Positions 49,045-58,147 of a DNA stretch of 64,000 nucleotides are shown here, one piece after another. A program made the position numbers and the translations under genes. Origin of the DNA: Mariannaea sp. PMI_226 (Eukaryota; Ascomycota; Sordariomycetes; Hypocreales; Nectriaceae); contig JANFOG010000003.1 in NCBI GenBank assembly GCA_024336345.1, positions 2,424,501-2,488,500 of the forward strand, in the 5' to 3' direction. The notes beneath the pieces are model-generated. The model made no database searches, was not told the origin of the DNA, and saw only the letters and a program-made list of their open reading frames with translations. The stretch's first letter is position 1, and each line of letters begins with the position of its first letter.

Positions 49045-51215
49045 ATGGCTTCTGGCTTGCCCGTCTCGACTGGCGGGGAGTCTCCGAAGCCAGTTTACGT
49101 CGGAATCGACTTCGGGACCACGTAGGCTGTACTCTATTCCTTGCAATCCTGTTTCTGTAACTAATATCTCGCCTACTAGATTTTCTGCTGTAGCATTCAT
49201 TATTGACCACGGTCCGGGTCACCCTCCCAAACGCTACACTGTTCCCACATGGGGTGATGTAAAGTGCCAACCAAGGTGGCATTGTCCGATGGCCAGGTCA
49301 AATGCGGTAGTCAGGTAGCAAATGCCCAAGAATGCTCCGAATGGTTCAAGCTGGGCTTGTTGCACCCTGACTACCTCGACTACGAGATTCGGAGTTCAAC
49401 CCTCTTCCAGCACCACGAGTTGTTCAGGCATGGCCTAGGTCTCAAAGTAGGACATGTGGCCACCCACTTCTTCAAATATCTTTGGGAAGGATTCTTGAAG
49501 TATTTACACGATTCAGGTCCCGGGGGGGACTATGTATTTTTCCTCACCGTCGGTGTGCCCGCAGACTGGCCCCTTTCTGGAATCCACGCCATCCGGAAGG
49601 CCATCATAAATGCACAGATCAATCAGTATCTTCGTGCACCTGTCAAGTTTGTGTCGGAAGCCGAAGCTACTATTCTGAGTGTGATCACAAAGCCGGTCAT
49701 TCCGCTCGTATGTCACCTTCTCATTGATTCGGGGTAATCTGAGCTGAAAAAAAATTACTTCCCAGGGTGCTGAAAATCCAGACCGAAATCTCTCGATGCT
49801 CAATGTTCAGCGGGGCGATATTCTCCTTGTTTGCGACTGTGGTGGAGGAACAATAGTAAGCGTCCCGAACCAATCTACGGAGCAAAGCTCCATTCATATT
49901 CTAACTGCGATGTCAAACAGGACCTCGGCGCATATGAGGTTTCCACCATGAACCCTCTGGCCTTGACTGAGTGCGTCCCAGGAACTTGTAAAATGAATGG
50001 CGCCGTACAGTTAGACAACCGGTTTCTTCACTTGTTGGAAAACAAGGCTAGCCTTCTCAGCATTCATCCAAGTGTCAAATCCATCAAAAAGGCGCAACTT
50101 GTCTCTTTTCTGCGATCTGTTTGGGACGTTAAAATTAAGCCGGAATTCCATTCAGGCAACAAACCGGTCTCTGTACCAGTCCCAGGAGACTGGTTCAAGA
50201 AAAGCCAGAAGCCTCCTACCGACTTTCAATCCATCGAATTCACCCAGTGTGTAGTCTCGCACCTCCTATCCGTTAGAGACCTGGAAGATGGTCATCGGCA
50301 AACCGACTGAAGCTAATATCTATCAGGGCAGAGCTCAGCTCAGTTTTTGAACCGGTGACCACTATCTCTCAACTTGTCGAGGATAACATCCGCCTGGTCA
50401 TGAAAAATAAGGGGAAAGCCCCAAAGGTATCACCCTATTATTCCTATTCGGGCTTCTGCTGATTCTGTATGCTGACATACCCAATTAGTATGTCCTGGTT
50501 TGCGGTGGCTTCGGTCAGAATAAATTCCTTCAGGAAAATATCTGGAGCCGAGTGGCCCAGGTGTCCCAAAATATTGGACATCAAATCGAAACCATCGCGC
50601 TCCCAAATGACACGGGGTAATAATTCCAGCTCCTTTCATTATGTAGCACGTCACTAATCGACTCTTCATTAATTAGATTATTGGCAGTATGCAACGGAGC
50701 TGCCCAGCAATGCCACCAATCATTCAACTCACGTGAATATTGGGCTATTCAAATTAACGGTCGCATTGCTCGCGCTACATACGGCATTAAAAGGCAGTAT
50801 TCAACAATGACGTACCGCTGGTTTTTGAAGGAGGTAAGAAGACTCAAGTCCGAGGGGGGGAATGAGACTCAGTATACTGACGATGGGAATTTTACAGGGG
50901 AGTGTTCTGTGGTCCTCGAAGCCTCTTCCAATCAGCTTGAACTCTGAAGACACCTGGATCACTTTGACGAATGATCAGAAAGTGGTCCTCAACTTGGAGA
51001 TTTCTAGCCAGCAAGGGCAGAGCGAACCCCGACGCTTTTGCCTCGTGAAGTGGGCGACTGGCGCCACACGCGAGTCCTTTTTCAACGGTAATGGAGGCAT
51101 CACGATGCAGCCTGTTTTCAGGGGACCTGTGCTCTCCTTTTCCATCGCCTACAACGGTGTGCAGCAAGACCCTGCCAATGTCTTCCACAGCTACCAAGAT
51201 GATGCCATTAATTAA
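49045..51215 (+). CDS. Hsp70-like (HSPA12-type) ATPase with apparent frameshift
   Basis: Exons 49045..49121, 49180..49707, 49766..49855, 49921..50246, 50327..50426, 50489..50616, 50677..50833 and 50898..51215 are each supported by GT-AG ends and phase. Actin-like ATPase motifs are present in order: phosphate-1 VGIDFGTTFSAVAF, phosphate-2 VCDCGGGTIDLGAYEV, and the adenosine motif YVLVCGGFGQNKFL. The family is the expanded fungal Hsp70-like group that lacks a canonical substrate-binding domain; the last 130 residues are a beta-rich segment instead. Summed exon length is 1724, not divisible by three: in exon 2 the frame jumps near 49259-49275, where GDV is followed by VPTKVALSDGQ in another frame. 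This is a one-base loss, a sequencing error or an extremely short intron. The gene is otherwise intact, so it may be a recent pseudogene or an artefact. Confidence 0.75.
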
Positions 51216-51929
51216 TGATGGATAGATGATTGACTTTGAGGAGTTGCCGCTGAGGTCTGAAGGGCTGGGTTTCGCCGGAGTGCAGCGCCAAACTATTAAT
51301 TAGTTTGAGCTTCGCGATTGTTGTTGGGCCCTATTTCTTTGAGTATTCTAAGACAATTTTCCCTTTCCCCTGCCCCCCCCCCCCCCCCCCCCCCCCCAAA
51401 TAAAGAAAAAGAAGAAGAAAAAAAAGTGAAGAAAAAGGAAAAGCAAAGAAAAAAAAAAAGAGAAGGTTTCTGCAAGTATGTCATTTCATTTTAATCATCC
51501 GTCTTTAAAATACAGTTAGCAAGCTGAATATACACTTCCTGTGCACCCATACAACCAGTTTGGAAGCCCCAAGGCAACATGAACATGTGAGCATACTATT
51601 GACTACCACACCCCTACACAAAGTGAGACTACTACCATGTCCCTGTTCTTGGTTTCATGACTCAACTTGTCAATCGACCTGTGAACTTAGTCTGGGCGAT
51701 CATGCGTAGTGATGTTCGTTAGGTGAGTAAATCCCTTTTTGGATGACGTCAGGATGTTGGCTCCAGCTGGGAGTGAGTTGAACAATATAGACAATCTAGG
51801 TAGGCTCGATCACCACCCTTCCAGAGAAAGAATTCTACTCTTACAAAATCAGGCCCTCTTCCAATTTAATTGAATTGGTTTCAAATCCGTCCCGTGTACT
51901 ATAGCCTCTACTCTCTCCAAGTTGCAGTC
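51216..51929. other. Spacer with poly-C tract
   Basis: About 0.7 kb. It holds a C25 run (51373-51397) followed by an A-rich stretch to 51460. The last 150 bp should be the promoter of the next gene. Confidence 0.45.
51373..51397. repeat. C25 homopolymer
   Basis: Twenty-five consecutive cytosines, then AAATAAAGAAAAAGAAG-type purine sequence. It lies in the 3' flank of the Hsp70-like gene. Confidence 0.9.
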
Positions 51930-52325
51930 ATGCTGTCACATCTCCGTACCGTCCTCAAGACAACCACTTCCAACAAGCTGACCATACGACCCATCCACGC
52001 CACGCCCCTCTCACGCCTCCCGTACAAAGACTCTCAAGACCGTCAGTCCTTACGCCCAGGCAGGAACGAGAATACAAAGTCCGGCCGAGACGATGACGTT
52101 GCCAGCAACCGACCGGACGTGGCCTTCAGCCCTAACGAGCCGAAGCCCGAACAGGCTGCTGCGAAGAGCTCTAGAAAAGACAATGGGGATCCGCTTGAGG
52201 TGAGCGGCGCCAATAGGGATGTCAGCCAGCCGGCAGAACAGACGGGAGCCGGGCAAGAGGTTAGCAAAGGGGGTGCCAGCAAGGGGAAGAGCTCTCAGAA
52301 GAAGGGAACGCTCCCCAGAGATTGA
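51930..52325 (+). CDS. Small mitochondrial-type hypothetical protein
   Basis: Single exon of 131 aa. The N-terminus MLSHLRTVLKTTTSNKLTIR then IHATPLSRLPY is basic, hydroxylated and free of acidic residues, as in a mitochondrial presequence. The rest is hydrophilic: SLRPGRNENTKSGRDDDVAS, then AFSPNEPKPE and DPLEVSGANRDVS. This SLxPxxxxxTKSGxDDxVA, AFxPxxxxPE and NPLExSGAN order looks conserved in filamentous ascomycetes by my memory of similar hypothetical proteins, but no function is known. The start follows a short leader (gcagtcATGctg). Disorder is likely over most of its length. Confidence 0.65.
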   Translation: MLSHLRTVLKTTTSNKLTIRPIHATPLSRLPYKDSQDRQSLRPGRNENTKSGRDDDVASNRPDVAFSPNEPKPEQAAAKSSRKDNGDPLEVSGANRDVSQPAEQTGAGQEVSKGGASKGKSSQKKGTLPRD

Positions 52326-52652
52326 GAAGTGTTGGCGTTTCTCCATGACTCTCCATTTGGGAGGTGGATGTGGGCAAATGAGATCAGTCTGACAGGATAG
52401 GCAGAGGTCAGGGGTCAGAGTTGTATGATGATGTCTTCTTGTATAGGTATAGGTATCAGAAACGAAAAGAAGGGGGGATGAATCGGCGATGGAAGCTCGC
52501 TGCTTCAACAAATTAAAAAAAAAAAAAACAGCACCCTACTACCACTTGCACACACAAGATGCCCCAAAACTCCCAGACGCCAAAAAGCCATGCTCATTAC
52601 GTGTCCATGCTACCAAGGGAGGTGATGAAAACTCCCGGCCGGTTTTGCTCGC
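52326..52652. other. Convergent 3' spacer
   Basis: About 330 bp with a short A-tract at 52516-52528. No gene is seen. Confidence 0.45.
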
Positions 52653-53358
52653 TCACGCGTACATCATGTCCATCTCCTCTTCCTCTTCATCATCCTCAAC
52701 TACGGGCACCTCCTTTTTGCGATCCATCTCCTCGCGGCACATGGGACAGGTGCCCTTACTGCGCAGCCAGGGTCCGACACACTCAAGGTCGAAGCGATGG
52801 CCGCCTTTGCAGGGCAGCTCAACGACGAGGCAGTACTCATCGTCCAGGTAGGGCACCTTGCAGATGGCGCAGTCGTCGTCTTTGGCGAGCTTCTTGCGGT
52901 TCACGCGGTCGAGGCCGTCCAGGAACTCCTGCGAGACGCCGCGCAGGCGAGTGGGGGGGTCGTAGATGTCCTCCTCCAGGGAGGCGATGAGGCCTTCGAG
53001 GAAGCTCGCATTGTCAGCGGTAGGTGCCGTAGTGTGCAGCGTCGCGAGCTGGTCCTGAAGCAGCCGGAACAGTGCGGCCGTGTCTACGGGCGTGGGAGTT
53101 GCATGGGGATTCTGCTGGGGAGTCTCGTCTCCCGCAGGTTCGCTGAGCTGATTGAGAAGGGAGAAGAAGGAGGCCATGTCTACGCGACGACCGGAGCGAC
53201 GAGGCTCGGAGAATTTGACATTATGCTCGACTGTAATCCATAAATCGAGTCAGTGAGTGGGTGCGTCCAAAGCTTTGAAAGGGTGGGAGAAAGTGCTCTG
53301 ATGTCGCGAGGCCATGTGCATTTAGATTGAGCTACTGACCTTCGTACTGGGTAGCCAT
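52653..53358 (-). CDS. RING-type zinc finger protein, probable E3 ligase
   Basis: Exons 53358..53340 and 53230..52653 give 198 aa. The first exon encodes only MATQYE plus one base; the second continues VEHNVKFSEPRRSGRRVDMA. The RING is C-terminal: Cys127, Cys130 (CAIC), Cys147, His151, Asp154, Cys157, Cys168, Cys171, in the order C-x2-C-x16-C-x3-H-x2-D-x2-C-x10-C-x2-C. The fifth ligand, normally His or Cys, is Asp (GHRFDLECVGPWL). The tail is acidic (EDDEEEEEMDMMYA). The RING-H2-like layout suggests a ubiquitin E3, but the partner is unknown. If exon 1 is wrong the protein would start at MASFFSLLNQ and be 174 aa; intron donor is GTCAGT. Confidence 0.8.
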
Positions 53359-54747
53359 TGTGAGCTCCAATTTGTTTGTCAATGGGGGATAAGTGAGTAA
53401 GCGAAGATAGGTTGAAGGCAGAAGATGGCGAAGAGAGTGTAGGAGAGAGCTTGAAGGCAGGTTGTCGGTTAAGGTGAATTGAAGGTATGGACGTCTGTTC
53501 CAGGCAGAGATGCGATGTCGTGTCTTGGTGAGCTTTTGCTGCGGGGGATAGCGGGGGGTAAAGTGCAGGGTAGGACAGCAGCAAATAGGTATACAGAGTA
53601 GAGGGCTAGCAACGGACGGAGTAGGGTCGGTAGCTTAGTAGGTAGTCGACATACTTACCACATCGCCAAGGTTATTCTTTGACACATGAATAAATTGCAA
53701 ATTGACACTTTCTTCATATATTCCACTTTTTTGGTATGTTTTACTCATCTTGTTCTATATAAGGTAGTCTACATCTGTATAGATTCAAACGTTGATGTAC
53801 GGAGTACGGAGTAACGGGATATAGTTACAGGGGGTTGCGGGATGTGGCGTTCATTAGCCCGGCGGGAAAAGCTGCTCTCTGCATATGCGCAGTAATTACT
53901 TTTGATTCCATGCCAAACCTGCCTATGCGACGATCCCTCGCTGACAGACAGGGGGTCAATCCGAAGGGGAAGGTTTTCTGGAATTGACTTACACTCAAGG
54001 CATAAGCATATCTTAAGAGCATTTGTTGCTTTTCTACTCTTGGTAACTATCGTGGAGTGTTTGAACGACCTACTCTGTATCGCTTCGTCGCAAGCAGTGT
54101 CATCCATGACGTAAGCAGCGTTCCCCCAAAAGAAAATTTCCCCTTGTTACGCTGCAACTGGCTTTCCACTCCCGCACCGCTTGTCGTGCCTGGACTTTAC
54201 CGCTGTTGGAGAGGGTAAGCTCTCGCACTTCGGCCTTTGTTTCAACCCCGCGCCGAGGGGGGGTCTCCTAAGTAGGGTCTCCTAGGGTCTCCTAGGGTCT
54301 CATTGGGTCTTATTCAGGGCTGAACTGAAAAACGGCCCCTCCGTCTCGTCCCTCCGCTAACGATCTTTAGTGATACTGACTGGTCGGATTACCCCGCTGT
54401 GCAGGTTTGGGCATGGAAGAAGATAGTCCATTCTTTTCAATTAATAAATGCCCCTCCTACTACGATTCCCAAGTTTGACTATCACAACCTACATCTACAC
54501 GCGAATACTCCCCCGTACACATAAGTAAAGTACCTTCTACATAGGTCATTCTACACCACTCGTTCGCATCCTCGACAACTCGCAATATCAAGCGCTGCCG
54601 TCTTTTTAACGCCTCCTCCGTGACTCAGACCTCACGAGTCGAAATTTGTCCTACAGTCGTTCCTAACCAGCTGGCTGTTTCGTCTTCTTGGATAATCACG
54701 ACGTATCCGCCCGCCTGTCGTCTTCCGTCCCTTACTCCCCTGTCATC
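53359..54747. promoter_or_regulatory. Divergent promoter region (RING gene / riboflavin kinase)
   Basis: About 1.4 kb with no gene. It contains two overlapping TACGGAGTA motifs at 53798-53813 and a GGGTCTCCTA tandem repeat at 54260-54310. Confidence 0.4.
54260..54310. repeat. TAGGGTCTCC tandem repeat
   Basis: Four to five imperfect copies of a ten-base unit (AGGGTCTCCT). Confidence 0.85.
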
Positions 54748-55401
54748 ATGGCTTCACGCCCGTCCGTCGCTGGCTCCGACTCCGGGCCCGAGCTTCCCTA
54801 CCCTTACGCCTTGGAAGGAAATGTCATTTCTGGATTTGGACGAGGATCGAAGGAGGTAAGCATCATGGGCCATCCCCCCTAATGCGACAAAAGAGGGGAA
54901 AACTTTGGGCAACAGAGAACTCACACCATCCAGCTCGGCATCCCTACCGCAAACCTCCCCGTCGACGACGTTAAAACCCCCTGGATCGCCGCCATCCCCT
55001 CCGGCGTCTACTTCGGCTATGCCTCGCTCGCCCTCCCCTCCTCACACCCTGACCGCCCACCCTCCTCCGACTCAACAGCCTTCCACATCTTCCCCATGGT
55101 CATGTCCATTGGCTACAACCCTTTCTACAAGAACACGGTCCGCAGTGCCGAGGTCCACGTGCTGCACAAATTCACCACCGACTTCTACGGCGTGCCCATG
55201 CGTCTTCTGATCCTTGGCTTCATCCGTGAGGAGAAGGACTACAAGAGTCTCGAGGCCCTCATCGAGGACATCAACTTCGACTGTGACGTTGCTAAAAAGA
55301 GTCTCGCTCGCGCTAATTGGGCGCCTGCCAAGGGCCTAGTTGTTGATGGACCCGATGTCGACGGGAGTCTTGATGTGCAGTGGCTCATTAGATCTGCTTG
55401 A
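54748..55401 (+). CDS. FMN1: Riboflavin kinase (FMN1)
   Basis: Exons 54748..54855 and 54934..55401 give 191 aa. The kinase signature is [13 protein letters not shown] joined to [13 protein letters not shown] across the intron, which contains the flavokinase ATP/Mg loop with the PTAN motif. Further blocks are [30 protein letters not shown] with the catalytic Glu in the SAEVH segment, and the [19 protein letters not shown] helix region. It phosphorylates riboflavin to FMN. There is no FAD synthetase domain, as expected for eukaryotes, and no clear targeting peptide. Length matches fungal Fmn1. Confidence 0.93.
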
Positions 55402-56027
55402 GTTAAGCGAGACGGAGGACGACACATATTTGGCATAAATATAACTATAAGCGAGCGATGAGTGTGCTGAGCAAGCCTGATGTATGGACAGATTACTGGT
55501 CCAGGTTATTGATGGCCTGGGCCACAGGAGTTTCGGTGATAGACAGGATCCTAGATTAGACAAAAACCCCGATAACTGCTTTTTTTCTTGCTTCTTATTT
55601 TGCAATCCTAACCTAAAATACTACGCGGGTATCGTTAGAAAACCCTCCTAGTCCTTTTCTACTTCCGCCAATCATGTCGCCGTGAGTCAATACCGGCATC
55701 AAGAGATAAAAAAAAAAAAGAATGCAGCACATGAAAAATAATAGTCATGACTGTTAATCCCCATCAAGGGGTCTGGGCTATGCTCTGCTCTGCTCTCTCT
55801 TCTTCCTCCCCCAAAGATCAAAGAGAGTTGCAAATGCTCATAGGAAATAAAAAAGGCCTCCCGTAAACATAATAAAGGGAGAATGAACGTATCAAAAAAG
55901 GGATCCCCTCAGCCAGGTTACACTGCCAGTTGCTGAGGACCTTGGTCAGGATAGTATCGTGGTAGAAACTGTACTCAATGTCAGCATGGATATTTCATAC
56001 ATAGCAAATGGTATGCGTTGACTGCGT
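55402..56027. other. Convergent 3' spacer
   Basis: About 630 bp of 3' flank shared by FMN1 and acuK, with a short A-tract near 55710. No gene is seen. Confidence 0.45.
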
Positions 56028-58147
56028 TCAACCTACATTGATAATAATCATCATAGGGATATCGAAAACATCTCGCTTGATGGTCCAACAATATGTACAG
56101 TCGACCTTCCCATCCTTTTCGATCCTGGAGATACCAAGCTCTCCGTCGATCCGTGTCACACGGCTGCTAAGGATACCAGTACGAGGATCATTCTGTGGCA
56201 ACAAATCTTTCACTTCAAGGCTCTGTTGGGTCCGGTACTTATTGAGTCGGCAGCTTCTCTGGACCTTTCCGCGACTATCTTCAAAGGCAAGTTGCGAGAA
56301 GTCTTGGTAGAACTCGACCACACTGTCATCGTCGAGCAGCTCCGCAAGGAACACCGGCTGCGGTCGGCCGCTGCTATCCAGGATCGCATTCTGGAGGCGA
56401 GGTGTAGTCATCGGTGTTGTCATTTCGCTAGTAGAACTGTTTTCTTGGCCCGAGGTGCCGTTGGCAGACCGGTTAATAACGTTATTATTCGGTTCTTTGC
56501 CTAGGAGGACATCTTTAGTCCATCCTGTCAAGGCAGTGAACTCCTTATTCACTGCCGCGACTTCGCCTGATCGCCGGCAGACAACGGTTGGGGCACAGCA
56601 ATGTTGGAGAAAGTCGTCATACTCGACCAAAGTTCGCTGGAAACACTTTTCCATGAAAATGAGATCCTGACGCGTTAGATCTTTGGTGCACGAGATAAAC
56701 GAAGGTCGGATCTCGCCCAAAGCCTTGGCAATCTTCAAAAGCTTGTTGCCCGGTAAACGCTTTCGCAATACCGCAACCATGTTGTGAAACCCAGCTGTAT
56801 AGGGATATGGTTCCTTGACACTCTCGTAAATAGCGGCCGAATCTCTCTGTCTCTTTCCAAGGATAGACTGAGCGCCTCTGGCAAGCTTGTGCCTGGGCCT
56901 ATGCGTTGTAGGGACCGCCGGGGGAACACCTGCGAAATTGTTGTTTCCTGGTGACCCGTCTATGCCGGCTCCAGAATGGGGGCTTGCAGTGGTATCTGTA
57001 CTTGGACTATGAAGGCTTGTTGGGCCAGCAGCGATCGCGTAAGCATGCGGCAGGCCGTGTTGAAGGTTGCCGTGGGCGTACAGTGAGTGGTTATTGGTAT
57101 CCAGGCCAGAAAATTCAGTCCCTAGCATTGCATGGTCATAGCCGGAGCCATTACCATTGCCAAATAAGGCGCCATAACTAGCTTCAGTTGTCGGCGTCTG
57201 AGAGATCGAGTTCTCTCGGGGAGGTGTTTCGGCACCCAGAGCCATCTTATTGAGAATTCCAAATTCCCAACCAGCGTATTGACTGCCAAAATTGAGACCC
57301 TCAAGATCAAAATTATACAACGCCGGATTGCTGGGGTCAAACAGAGCATTGAAGTCCATCGCATTACCCGCCATGATGTTATTCATCTGCGCTTGCGTAT
57401 TCGGTGTAGGCCCTTGAAAGGTGGTGGGAGATGCTTGTGTAGGGAAACTGATGTTATCGGGAAGAGCATGGCTTGACTGGGAACCAGCCGAGTAAACTGG
57501 AAATGATGCTGTGCTTCCTTGGAAGAAAGTGCTTCCTGAAGTTGACATATTGTCCGATTGGCTGGAATTCTGACGGTGGCTATTGGGTCGCGTAGGTGTT
57601 GGAGTTGGATTATAATTAGGGCCAAGGACCGGTCGAAGAGCTTCTGGAGGAGCGTCATGGAGATATTTTGCCTTCTTGCGAACGCCATCTTGACATGCGT
57701 CGGCCAGACCTCGTTTAATGCACCTTTGGCAGGGCCTCTCATCTCCTAGAGAGAGAAGATATCAGCTTGCTTCGCTCTACTTTTGAGGGGAATTGATAGG
57801 TATGTAGATCGGAGGATCTCCTGGCAGCAATCATCTAGGCAAACAATGGAGCTAACTGATCGAACTTTCATGGTATGATAAAGACAGTTGAAGTCTTGGA
57901 TAGCAAAAAGTAACTTACCACAGGTCAGATGGGCTCTTTGGCAAGCAAAGCACGCCCGCCGCGCCTTCTTTCTCCTAGGGCGCAGAGGATCCTTTGGGTC
58001 GTACTTCTTCTTGACCTCAGTGTTGCTTTCGGCTGTGCCTTGGTCGGCCATTTTCTCGTCGTCTTTGAGGAAAGTTTCCGGCTCATCTTCATTCTCAGAC
58101 ATAACATCTGAGACCTCTGGGCCGTTCTCCTCCATTTCGTGCGGCAT
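56028..58147 (-). CDS. acuK: AcuK/ERT1-type gluconeogenesis regulator
   Basis: Exons 58147..57919 and 57745..56028 give 648 aa. The Zn2Cys6 cluster is C66-x2-C69-x6-C76-x5-C82-x2-C85-x8-C94 and is split by the intron just after Cys76. It is followed by [20 protein letters not shown], diagnostic of AcuK/Ert1. A PAS domain lies at about residues 430-510 ([20 protein letters not shown], then [11 protein letters not shown]). The C-terminus [20 protein letters not shown] is the usual family end. AcuK, as a heterodimer with AcuM in Aspergillus, activates PEPCK, fructose-1,6-bisphosphatase and malic enzyme genes on gluconeogenic carbon. No acuM partner is in the window. Confidence 0.95.

Noticed and set aside
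49259..49275. 17-base GT...AG segment as an intron
   Set aside because: It would restore frame, but it is far shorter than established fungal introns and removes residues (KVPTK) that fit the Hsp70-like family.
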